A DNA stretch of 64,000 nt. Source: Massilia aurea (lineage in GTDB: Bacteria > Pseudomonadota > Gammaproteobacteria > Burkholderiales > Burkholderiaceae_D). Location: contig NZ_JANUGZ010000004.1 in the NCBI RefSeq assembly GCF_024753205.1, positions 248,001-312,000 on the forward strand. Direction: 5' to 3'. The notes under the pieces were generated by a model. It ran no database searches. It was not told the DNA's origin and saw nothing but the letters and a program-made list of their open reading frames with translations. Shown one piece after another: positions 56,661 through 64,000 of this stretch; position 1 is the stretch's first letter, and the number at the start of each line of letters is the position of its first letter. The translations under genes were made by a program, and so were the position numbers.

Positions 56661-56697
56661 CCGGATCGTGATCCGGTAACGCCAGACTGTACTGGCG
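56661..56697 (+). other. Two adjacent hairpins at the end of the deacetylase operon
   Basis: CCGGATC-GT-GATCCGG (56661-56676) and CGCCAG-ACTGTA-CTGGCG (56680-56697) follow the stop codon after 33 bases. No T tract follows, so a factor-dependent or stability role is more likely than intrinsic termination. Confidence 0.45.
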
Positions 56698-57249
56698 CGC
56701 CCTGCACCAGCACCCACTCGCCCCGAGTGCGGCATTTACACCACACTTTGATCTTGTCACGACCGTGACGCCAAGACCTGCAGTCCGATCCTGCACCCCC
56801 GTTTCTGCCATGTATTGCTAGCAGCAATAGGTATTGTCGATTTAACATTTCAATGCTTTAGCGGCCGGTTCGCACAGGATTGCCGCGCCCTTTTTGCCGA
56901 CCAGCAGAGAGCGGGTTTCCTTTTATCGAAAAGAAAAATTGTATCTTTTCGTCAGGCTGTTTTCATCTCAGAGATTCGGGACTGCAATTGTCCGGCAGAC
57001 GCAAAGCGCTGTTTTAGCGACAGCATTATCCATATTGAATTGACTGGCATATTTTTAATAAAAAAGCAACTCATAATGACTATTGCCAATATTAATTTAT
57101 TAGCAATATAATTACCAGTTGGTTTTTAAGGATTTATTTCTATTTGTATTTCAGCGCCTGAACGACTGACCCCGCGTCCGGTCGGGCTGGTCGTCGCCTA
57201 TCTGGTCCGTGCTCTGGCTGTCACGCCCTTCCATCCTCCTTGCAGAATA
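56698..57249. other. AT-rich intergenic stretch before the acyltransferase
   Basis: Bases 56815-57150 have visibly low GC for this window. An ORF at 56815-57111 of 98 codons has no recognisable motif and weak coding character. No clear promoter, terminator or RNA structure was identified. Confidence 0.4.
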
Positions 57250-58353
57250 ATGAAAAACACTCATCGTCTTCCATATATCGATGCATGGCGATTCTTTGCG
57301 ATTTTTCTGGTCATTCTTTCGCACGTTATCGAATATAGCCATCCGATTTATCAAAAGGTGCTGCCTGGCCTGATCTGGCGTGTCCATCCTATGGGAACGC
57401 TGGGTGTGCATATCTTCTTTTGCATCAGCGGCTATGTCATTTGCAGGGGCATGGTGAAAGAAGTGGCCATTCACGGGGCGGTCAGCATGCGCTATTTCTA
57501 TCTGCGCCGCGTGCTGCGTATCGTACCGCCACTGATGCTGTATCTGCTGTTTCTTGCTGTTCTGGCGCAGACCGGCAGCATCACCATGAGCGCCCCCCAG
57601 TTTGCCCAATCCGCAGCATTTCTCTGCAATATCAGCTTGTTGGGAAATTGTGGCTGGTATGCCGGACATACGTGGAGCCTGGCATTCGAAGAGCAGTTTT
57701 ATATGATTTTCCCGATGCTGTTCGTTGGCCTGGGAATGGCCCGGAAAAGACGCACCATCCTGCCTGTCATTGGCGTGCTGATTGCCTTCGTGTTATCCGC
57801 GCAGCTGGCAGCGCAGCCTCACCTGGCATTATACTTTTCCATTTTCGCGTTCATGCTGTGGGGCTGCGTCTATGCGCTTTACGAAGATGTTCTCGGACCG
57901 ATGGTCAAGAAACTGCCTGTCGCGCTCTGGTGCGCCGGCATTGCGCTGCTGATAGGCGTACACCTTGTCGCGCTGCCTTGGCTGTGGATGAATGTGGTCT
58001 ATCCGCTCGTGGCACCTTTGATCATTTGCGCAGTCGTATTTGGCACGCCGCTGGCACGGCTGTCGATTCGCAAGCTGTTCGGCAATCCCGTGCTCGCTTA
58101 TCTGGGACAGATTTCATACACCATTTATCTGTGGCAGCAGGTTGCGACTGCAGATCACGGCTTCGAGTCGCCGCTGGTGGTGTTTGGTTTGCTCGGCGTG
58201 GTCATCCTGCTGGCCCACTTTTCTTACCAGTACCTCGAACTGCCGTTGATCCGGATGGGCCGGCGTCAGCCAGTCGATCAGGGCCTGCTCGGCCCGGACA
58301 GTGTACCCATCGGCACTGTCGTCGTGCCGGTGGCACCGGTCAGTCCCGACTGA
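57250..58353 (+). CDS. Acyltransferase 3 family protein (OafA-like)
   Basis: The 367-residue inner-membrane protein has about ten transmembrane segments. The conserved N-terminal motif RLPYIDAWRFFAIFLVILSHV (His26 region), RxxxR-like RRVLRIVPPLML and the late SYTIYLWQQ motif are characteristic of O-acyltransferases such as OafA. It probably adds acetyl or succinyl groups to the EPS. It is flanked by AT-rich DNA and has lower GC than neighbours. A Pro/Val/Gly-rich C-terminal tail is unusual. It converges on the FemAB-like gene. Confidence 0.9.
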   Translation: MKNTHRLPYIDAWRFFAIFLVILSHVIEYSHPIYQKVLPGLIWRVHPMGTLGVHIFFCISGYVICRGMVKEVAIHGAVSMRYFYLRRVLRIVPPLMLYLLFLAVLAQTGSITMSAPQFAQSAAFLCNISLLGNCGWYAGHTWSLAFEEQFYMIFPMLFVGLGMARKRRTILPVIGVLIAFVLSAQLAAQPHLALYFSIFAFMLWGCVYALYEDVLGPMVKKLPVALWCAGIALLIGVHLVALPWLWMNVVYPLVAPLIICAVVFGTPLARLSIRKLFGNPVLAYLGQISYTIYLWQQVATADHGFESPLVVFGLLGVVILLAHFSYQYLELPLIRMGRRQPVDQGLLGPDSVPIGTVVVPVAPVSPD

Positions 58354-58389
58354 GCCGGCAGCAGAGGTGGCAGAGGGGCAGAGGGCGCG

Positions 58390-59412
58390 CTACCGCGCCG
58401 GATTGCGCATGGCGTGCAGCCGCGCCAGACCTGGAAACCGGTAGCCGTTCAGGTGGTACATCGTGCGCACCTCGTCAGTCCAGCGCAGGTGCCATTCCAT
58501 GACGCGGCCATAAAACTCGATCCGCGCAAAGCGCTCGTCGTCGAACAACTGGCGGCACGCTTCTTCGCGCATCAACAGCGCCGGGGATAACTGGCCGGCC
58601 AGCTGCTCGTCGTAGGCCGTCTTGAGCACCACGATGCAGTCGCCGCCTTCCACGCACAAGTCCATTGCCGCCAGCTGATCGCCAAGCCAGTAACGATAGA
58701 CGCTGGCCGCGCCGCGCGCGGCGAAGGCTTCGAGCATCGCGCGGTAAAACTGACCCTGCGCGTTGGCGGCATCGACGGCGGTGCCGCCAGCCGCTTTCCA
58801 GCCACTGCCTTCGAGCCGGCCGTAATCGGCCACGGCCTGCGCCATCTGTTCGGGCGCGCGGCAAATGTCCAGGCGCGCCGTGACGCCCTCCTGGCGCAGC
58901 CGGTTGCGCTGCTTTTTCAGATTGCTGCGCAGATTCTTGCCACGTGCTTCCCAGAATGCGTCGAAGCCGCCGGCGCCGCGCATCGTGATACGGGCGGTGC
59001 GGATATAGTCGGCGGTGCGCAGGCATGCGGCATCCGCCGGGCGCGCCATGAGCGCCGGATCGCATTGGGTCAGGCCGACGAGCAGCGCCGGTCCGGGCAG
59101 GCGGGCCAGCAACGGCCGCAGCAGCGGACCGGGCGCCCCGTCATCGCGCTGGAGCCACAGGCCCACCGGCGCCTGGGACGGCTGGAAGGTGTGCCAGACG
59201 CCGAAGCCGCCCGGGCTCAAGACCGTCATTGCGTCCGTGATCCCATCCGTGTCATGCCACGCCAGCAGTTCGCGGCCATTGGCGAAGCTGGACAACAGCG
59301 CAGCGACGAAATCGGCAGCCAGCAGCGGCGAGGCCGCGCCGGTCGCGTGCAGCGTGTTCCAGCGCGCCATCTGCGCGCCGAACTGGCTGGCCGGCACCAC
59401 GGTCCAGCTCAT
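58390..59412 (-). CDS. FemAB/BioF2-like acyltransferase (GNAT fold)
   Basis: The 340-residue protein resembles acetyltransferases of the FemAB-like group (GNAT_acetyltransf_6): residues about 150-165 read EARGKNLRSNLKKQRNRL, the typical basic region, and EFYGRVMEWHLRWTDE near the C-terminus. FemAB-like proteins are part of many exosortase A loci. ATG at 59412 overlaps the stop of the upstream aminotransferase (ATGA). Acceptor and donor cannot be inferred; amino-acyl-tRNA or acyl-CoA are both possible. Confidence 0.78.
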   Translation of the reverse strand: MSWTVVPASQFGAQMARWNTLHATGAASPLLAADFVAALLSSFANGRELLAWHDTDGITDAMTVLSPGGFGVWHTFQPSQAPVGLWLQRDDGAPGPLLRPLLARLPGPALLVGLTQCDPALMARPADAACLRTADYIRTARITMRGAGGFDAFWEARGKNLRSNLKKQRNRLRQEGVTARLDICRAPEQMAQAVADYGRLEGSGWKAAGGTAVDAANAQGQFYRAMLEAFAARGAASVYRYWLGDQLAAMDLCVEGGDCIVVLKTAYDEQLAGQLSPALLMREEACRQLFDDERFARIEFYGRVMEWHLRWTDEVRTMYHLNGYRFPGLARLHAMRNPAR

Positions 59413-60659
59413 GCCGCCACCTTCGCGCTTGCCAGCAGCGCCTGGCGTACGGTGGCGATCATCCAGGCCAGTTCGGTGCTGCGCAAGGCCTGATGGCAGG
59501 GCAGGGCGATCATCCGCTGCCCGAGCCCGACGCTGGTGGCGCAGACGCTTGCATCCACACCCGGCCACAGCGTGGCGCCGAAGCGCACCATCGGCACGCC
59601 CGCGTGCGCCAGCCGTTCTGCCACCGCATCGGCCTCGTCGACCAGGAGCGGGAACACCCACGGACAGGCACCGTCCGGCAACGTGGCAAACAGCGGCCGG
59701 CAGCCCGGCAGATCATGCAGCGCCTCGTGCAATGCCAGGTAATGGCGGCGGCGCCGCGCCACGATCCGTGCATGGGACGCCAGCCGTAGCGTCAGCCGTG
59801 AAAACCACGATGAGCGCTTGTCGACCCAGTGCGGATCGAAGCTGTAACTGCTGTCCGATGACGAGGGCGCCAGGCCGGGTGTGATAGCCGCGCCGGTTGC
59901 GCCGGCCGGCGCGCGCGCCGCCTTCATCGCGTTCCAGAGCAGTGTCCTGGCGCGCAGCGGCAGGGCCAGGATCATGCGCAGCGCAGGCAGGCGGCCATAG
60001 GAAAAACTGGTTTCGAGCGCGGCCAGCGCAGCCTTGGCCTCGAAACCGATCCCGGCCGACTGCAAGTGCGTGTCCAGCGCGTGCCGCCGCGATACCAGGC
60101 AACCGCCTTCGTGGATCGGAAAGAACTTCATGCTGCTGCCGATGGCATAATCGCCGCTGCTGCCGACTGCAATGCCGTCACGCTCGCCGAAGAAACAATG
60201 GGCGCAGTCTTCGAGCAGACCGATGCCGCGCGCGTCGCACAGCGCGCGCAGCGGCGCCAGATCCTGCGGTATGCCGAAAAAATGGGTCACCATGATGGCT
60301 TTGATGGCCTTGGTGCCCGCATGTTCGGCCAGCCTGGCCTGGATGTCGGCCAGGTCGGCGCAGGTGTCGGACAGTACCCGGTAGAACACGACGTCTGCGC
60401 CGCACCAGTGCACCGGCGGAATCATCGACGGGCTGTGATAAGCCGGCACCAGCACCAGGTCACCGGCGCCGACGCCCAGCGCGCGCAGCGCCAGGCCGAT
60501 GGCAATGCGCCCGCTGGTGACGAGGCGCGTCTGGGCGCTGTCCAGCAGCGATGGCAGCGTGCGGCCGCTGTGCGGACCGTCACGAAATGCAGCGAGCGAC
60601 AGCACGGGAACGGACGGGATCAGGCGGCGAACGGCAACGCTGGTGTGTATACTCGGCAT
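59409..60659 (-). CDS. DegT/DnrJ/EryC1/StrS-type PLP-dependent aminotransferase
   Basis: Sugar aminotransferases of this family make amino sugars for surface glycans from a keto-sugar nucleotide. The 416-residue product has the PLP-phosphate and ring residues in the usual order: GLLEDCAH (Asp151), and the PLP Lys178 in SSMKFFPIHEGG. Length is typical. It is divergent from the small transporter gene and coupled to the FemAB-like gene. Start at ATG 60659; the frame is open 69 codons upstream without family similarity. Confidence 0.85.
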   Translation of the reverse strand: MPSIHTSVAVRRLIPSVPVLSLAAFRDGPHSGRTLPSLLDSAQTRLVTSGRIAIGLALRALGVGAGDLVLVPAYHSPSMIPPVHWCGADVVFYRVLSDTCADLADIQARLAEHAGTKAIKAIMVTHFFGIPQDLAPLRALCDARGIGLLEDCAHCFFGERDGIAVGSSGDYAIGSSMKFFPIHEGGCLVSRRHALDTHLQSAGIGFEAKAALAALETSFSYGRLPALRMILALPLRARTLLWNAMKAARAPAGATGAAITPGLAPSSSDSSYSFDPHWVDKRSSWFSRLTLRLASHARIVARRRRHYLALHEALHDLPGCRPLFATLPDGACPWVFPLLVDEADAVAERLAHAGVPMVRFGATLWPGVDASVCATSVGLGQRMIALPCHQALRSTELAWMIATVRQALLASAKVAA

Positions 60660-60773
60660 TATCGAAATATACCATGCTGCCCCCTGCGCCCAAGGCTCAG
60701 CTTTCCCCAAGGCATTGCTTTCGTATTGTTTTGCCTGACCGGCCACTGCCGCACCCTTTTGGAAAGAAAAAAA

Positions 60774-61115
60774 ATGACGCCTGCCATGACCGGCTTTCTG
60801 TGGTGCGCACTGGCTGCGCTGGCCAGTGCATTGGCGACATTCCTGATCAAGATGTCGAATGGCCACGGCGCCGATCTGAATATGGTTCGGCTTGCTTTTC
60901 TTGGCGGTGCAGGCGCGACGTATGCCATGGGCTTCGTCTGCTATTCAGTTGCATTGCAAAAACTCGACATGAGCATTGCGTATCCCGTCATGACCGGCAT
61001 TGCCATGATGATGGTAGCGATTCTTGGCATTGCAGTGCTGGGCGAATCTCTCACGTTTGGCAAGATCGTCGGCATGCTGTTGATCGCAGCAGGTGCATTT
61101 GCACTGGTGCGTTAA
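60774..61115 (+). CDS. Small SMR/EamA-type membrane protein, flippase-like
   Basis: The 113-residue protein has four hydrophobic segments (about residues 5-25, 35-55, 67-87, 92-112) as in EmrE-type small multidrug resistance proteins and in ArnE/ArnF, the SMR-like pair that flips undecaprenyl-phosphate-aminoarabinose. The first segment has a Lys (LIKMS) but not the usual Glu14-type residue of EmrE, consistent with a lipid-flipping rather than drug-exporting protein. GGAAAG precedes the ATG by eight bases. The next gene, a UbiA fusion, suggests a polyprenyl-linked sugar pathway. Confidence 0.7.
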   Translation: MTPAMTGFLWCALAALASALATFLIKMSNGHGADLNMVRLAFLGGAGATYAMGFVCYSVALQKLDMSIAYPVMTGIAMMMVAILGIAVLGESLTFGKIVGMLLIAAGAFALVR

Positions 61116-61127
61116 TCCTGCGGTCGC

Positions 61128-61148
61128 AATGACATCAAGATTGTCATT
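61128..61148. promoter_or_regulatory. Inverted repeat upstream of the HAD-UbiA gene
   Basis: AATGACA-TCAAGAT-TGTCATT, seven-base arms around seven bases, lies 72 bases before the ATG at 61220. It is either an operator or a weak terminator for the small transporter gene (there is no T tract). Confidence 0.35.
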
Positions 61149-61219
61149 AAAGGAAAAATCACGGCGATGCTGGCAGGTGTTGGATTTTTGAAAAGGCGTC
61201 GATAAAGTGTACGACAGTC

Positions 61220-62758
61220 ATGTTGTCAGTTTATACTTCTGTCAACAATATTTCATTGTCTACAATGTCAACCGTCAAAGCAGCTCCTGCCTCGTTCGCT
61301 GATCTCGAAGTAAATCCTCAGACATCGGTGGCGGGTTTGCCGATTGTCGTCGATCTGGATGGCACACTGACACTGACCGATACGCTCGTTGAATCGGTGC
61401 TCGTCATGATAAAGCAACAGCCTGTGACGCTGTTATTGTTGCCGTTCTGGATGATTCAGGGGCGTGCAGTGTTCAAATCGCGCGTTGCCGCGCGTGTGCA
61501 ACTATCGATATGCACGCTTCCTCTGCGCCAGGAATTGGTCGACTATCTGGGCGAAGAAAAAGAAAAAGGGCGCGTGTTGATGCTTGCCACGGCGGCACAT
61601 GGCAGTATCGCCGAGCCTTTTGCCGCACGATTGGGACTATTCGACACGGTCATCGCGACCAATGAGCAGGTTAATCTCAAGGGCACAGACAAGCTTGCGG
61701 CGATCGAACAGATTTATCCTGACGGGTTCGTCTATGCGGGCGATAGCAGTGCCGATCTTCCAATTTGGGCCAAAGCAAAGGGCGCAATCCTGGCCGGGGC
61801 ATCTGCGAGCGTAAGCTCGAAAGTGCATGGCAGGCATCAGGTCGAGAAAGAATTTCATAATGCGCCAGCCGGACTGAAAACATGGATGAAAGCACTGCGC
61901 GTTCATCAATGGATCAAAAACCTGTTGTTGCTGGTACCGGTCGTGACAGGATTTGCCTTTTCAGAGACGTGGCGTTTCGGCGTGATCGCGCTGGCTTTTC
62001 TGGCCTTCAGTTTTACGGCCTCGGCAACTTATCTTGTGAATGATTTGTGGGATCTGGATAGCGACCGTGCACATCCGCGTAAATGCAAACGTCCATTTGC
62101 CTGTGGGAGTATTGGCATACTCCATGGTCTGGCCGCTGCTGCGGCACTGCTACTGACCGGGTTTTTCATCGCGAGCCTGATTTCACGCGAATTCGTCGGC
62201 ATGCTGGCCTTGTACATCGTGCTCACCAGTGCTTATAGCTGGTCACTGAAGAGCTATGTACTCGTCGATGTGATCATGCTGTCGGTACTGTACACATTGC
62301 GTATCCTGGCTGGATCGGTTGCGATCGATGTGTCGACCAGTTCATGGCTGATTGCGTTTTCACTGTTTCTCTTCATCAGTCTGGCGCTGATCAAACGTTG
62401 CTCGGAACTGGTGTCGATGGAACAGCGGGGCGTGCGTTCATCGCTTGGGCGCGATTATCGCACCAGTGACCTGACGGTTCTATGGCCGCTCGGGTGCGCC
62501 ACATCGATCGCGGCAGTTGTCGTGTTCGGCCTGTTCATTTCAGCACCGGAGACGCATGTACGGTATGAATCGCCCGAGCTCATGTGGCCAGCCACCCTGG
62601 GACTGATCTACTGGCAGGCACGGATGTGGATCAAGACCAGTCGGGGTGAGATGCACGACGACCCGATTGTTTTCGCACTTCGTGATGCTGGCAGCCGCAA
62701 TACGATATTTTTTATTCTGGTGATGATTGTGATGGCACATTTTGTTCCACTCGGCTAG
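61220..62758 (+). CDS. HAD hydrolase-UbiA prenyltransferase fusion (polyprenyl-phosphate pentose synthesis candidate)
   Basis: The 512-residue protein has an N-terminal haloacid-dehalogenase (HAD) phosphatase domain (residues about 40-215) with the catalytic pair in VVDLDGTLT (Asp45, Asp47) and FVYAGDSSADLPIW motif IV. The C-terminal domain (about 225-512) is a UbiA-type polyprenyl transferase with about eight transmembrane segments and the first Asp-rich motif NDLWDLDSDRAHPRKCKRP (Asn274, Asp278, Asp282). This matches UbiA relatives that use phosphoribosyl pyrophosphate, such as the mycobacterial decaprenyl-phosphate phosphoribosyltransferase. Start could be ATG 61220 or 61265; neither has a good ribosome-binding site. 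GC is lower than in neighbouring genes. Confidence 0.85.
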   Translation: MLSVYTSVNNISLSTMSTVKAAPASFADLEVNPQTSVAGLPIVVDLDGTLTLTDTLVESVLVMIKQQPVTLLLLPFWMIQGRAVFKSRVAARVQLSICTLPLRQELVDYLGEEKEKGRVLMLATAAHGSIAEPFAARLGLFDTVIATNEQVNLKGTDKLAAIEQIYPDGFVYAGDSSADLPIWAKAKGAILAGASASVSSKVHGRHQVEKEFHNAPAGLKTWMKALRVHQWIKNLLLLVPVVTGFAFSETWRFGVIALAFLAFSFTASATYLVNDLWDLDSDRAHPRKCKRPFACGSIGILHGLAAAAALLLTGFFIASLISREFVGMLALYIVLTSAYSWSLKSYVLVDVIMLSVLYTLRILAGSVAIDVSTSSWLIAFSLFLFISLALIKRCSELVSMEQRGVRSSLGRDYRTSDLTVLWPLGCATSIAAVVVFGLFISAPETHVRYESPELMWPATLGLIYWQARMWIKTSRGEMHDDPIVFALRDAGSRNTIFFILVMIVMAHFVPLG

Positions 62759-62845
62759 CACTTGTTTCTGGTCCGTGGTCATCGGAGCACCGGAATGTCA
62801 GCACGACGTTCACGGGCTGATCGTTTAATCCATCACGACCCACCT

Positions 62846-63940
62846 ATGTTTTATTCCATTTCCCAATCCCGTTGGACAAGTCTGTTGCTGCTTTTGTCGC
62901 TCTACTGGATAGTCGCCACGGCAAGCATGTCCGGATCGATTGCCAAATGGGGTTTGCGTGACAATATTCCGACCTATGGTATCGAACAAGTTCTTGACGA
63001 TACCGCCATCAAGCCTTTTGCCTATCGCCGTTTGCTGCCAGCAATCGCGGATTTTGCTGAACGGATTACCCCGCAGAGCGTGAAGGCCTATGCCGTTGAA
63101 AAACTGGGCCCGTATCGTTCCTATGTACGCACGCCTTCATCCGCCAAAGGGCGTTATGCGTTTCGTTATATTGTCATCATGTACGCATGCCTCGGGTTTT
63201 GCATCGGTTGCCTGCTGATATTACGCCGCATCCTGAAAGACCTGAACTTCAGCAGTCTGACCGCCTTGTTCGTGCCTGTCGTATTCATACTGGCATTTCC
63301 GTTCGTGCAGACAGTTGGCGGCTATCCGTATGATTATCCGGAATTGTTCTTCATGAGCGCTGCATTGTTGCTGGCGTTGCGCCGCCACTGGGTCTGGTTA
63401 TGCTTGCTTGCAATCCCGGCGACCTTGAATAAGGAATCATTCTTCTTCTTCCTGGTGACGCTGTATCCAATCCTGCGTGCCACCGCCTCGACCAAGACCG
63501 CACTCCAGGTTCTGGGCGCGGCCATCCTGTCGTCAGGATTGATCAATATTGTGCTGAAATGGGCTTACCTGGATGCGGGCGGAGGCACTGCCAGCTTCCA
63601 ATTATTTAACAATATCAAGTATTTCCATTTATCGAGTTACCGCCAGCTTGAAGTAACGTATGGATTCGTGGGACCGAGCGGGGCGTTTCTGGGCACGCTG
63701 GCAGTCATTGCCGTCATCGTCCTGCGTGCATGGCCTTTATGCTCCCCCATGATGCGTTCACACATCAAGTTTGCAGCCGTGCTGAATATCCCTCTCTTCA
63801 TCCTGTTCTGCGCGACCGGTGAAATGAGAAACCTGAGTATTCTGTTCATGGGTTTCATTATTCTGATCGCATATCTCGTGGATGGGCGGGAGCCTTCTGC
63901 AGTACCGCGATCACGTGGATGCAAACCTGCCAGCATATAG
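62846..63940 (+). CDS. Polytopic membrane protein of unknown function
   Basis: The 364-residue product has about eight hydrophobic segments, including one at the N-terminus (WTSLLLLLSLYWIVATASM) and a cluster between residues 120 and 350. A conserved-looking segment KPFAYRRLLPAI is near residue 53. No family can be named with confidence; some glycosyltransferases of the GT-C fold have similar size and hydrophobic profile. It follows the HAD-UbiA gene after 87 bases in the same direction and shares its lower GC, so it may be part of the same module. The start at 62846 is chosen over 62762 and 62795 because the N-terminal hydrophobic segment follows. Confidence 0.65.
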   Translation: MFYSISQSRWTSLLLLLSLYWIVATASMSGSIAKWGLRDNIPTYGIEQVLDDTAIKPFAYRRLLPAIADFAERITPQSVKAYAVEKLGPYRSYVRTPSSAKGRYAFRYIVIMYACLGFCIGCLLILRRILKDLNFSSLTALFVPVVFILAFPFVQTVGGYPYDYPELFFMSAALLLALRRHWVWLCLLAIPATLNKESFFFFLVTLYPILRATASTKTALQVLGAAILSSGLINIVLKWAYLDAGGGTASFQLFNNIKYFHLSSYRQLEVTYGFVGPSGAFLGTLAVIAVIVLRAWPLCSPMMRSHIKFAAVLNIPLFILFCATGEMRNLSILFMGFIILIAYLVDGREPSAVPRSRGCKPASI

Positions 63941-64000
63941 ACTTCGAAGCAGCACTTGCCCTTGCCGGGCTGCGATGGCTTTCGGCCACGCCGTGCACGA

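Noticed and set aside
56815..57111. A 98-codon ORF in the AT-rich intergenic region
   Set aside because: Low GC, no motif and no ribosome-binding site; reads as chance frame in AT-rich DNA.

Overview
The window looks like a chromosomal segment of a high-GC betaproteobacterium of the Oxalobacteraceae (Massilia/Telluria/Duganella type). This is inferred from protein features and gene content: an E. coli-type gshA, minCDE, hemA-prfA-prmC, phaA-phaB, and exosortase A (XrtA)/PEP-CTERM-associated exopolysaccharide genes (a TIGR03013-type sugar transferase, PrsK, PrsR, exosortase-associated hydrolases 1 and 2, and an acyl carrier protein). No database search was possible.

Bases 1-29000 are mostly housekeeping: an outer-membrane porin end, ettA, rarD, kup, an FKBP lipoprotein, an ElaA-type acetyltransferase, a histone-deacetylase-family protein, gshA, a DUF885 lipoprotein-like metallopeptidase, prmC-dsbB, prfA, hemA, an OmpR-type regulator, minCDE, phaAB, a prolyl iminopeptidase, a 2,4-dienoyl-CoA reductase, a FabH-like synthase and a CtpA-like protease. 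Two copies of a palindromic intergenic repeat (5573 and 16742) and a possible very small PEP-CTERM protein (5746) lie here.

Bases 29200-38000 are transitional: an orphan terminator that may end a small RNA, an IS1595-type transposase, two tandem M13 metallopeptidases, a secreted beta-helix protein with duplicated Cys-rich C-terminal modules, a di-haem cytochrome c with a terminator-like hairpin in its leader, and tRNA-Arg(CCG).

From 38360 to the end the window is an exopolysaccharide and cell-surface glycan region. epsB-like transferase, prsK, prsR and a beta-helix protein form a + strand block. Facing it is a - strand block of hydrolase 1, hydrolase 2, acyl carrier protein, Wzx-like flippase, a glycosyltransferase and a PcRGLX/YetA-like lipoprotein. 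Next comes an overlapping operon of GT2 glycosyltransferase, an unusual ATP-grasp/low-molecular-weight tyrosine phosphatase fusion, and a WalW-like deacetylase. An acyltransferase 3, a FemAB-like acyltransferase with a DegT-type aminotransferase, an EmrE-like small transporter, a HAD-UbiA fusion and a polytopic membrane protein close the window.

The exosortase itself, the Wzc-like kinase, the polymerase and the export porin are not in the window. The two most interesting elements are the ATP-grasp/phosphatase fusion operon and the terminal SMR + HAD-UbiA + membrane protein module. The latter resembles a pathway for making, flipping and transferring a polyprenyl-phosphate-linked pentose.
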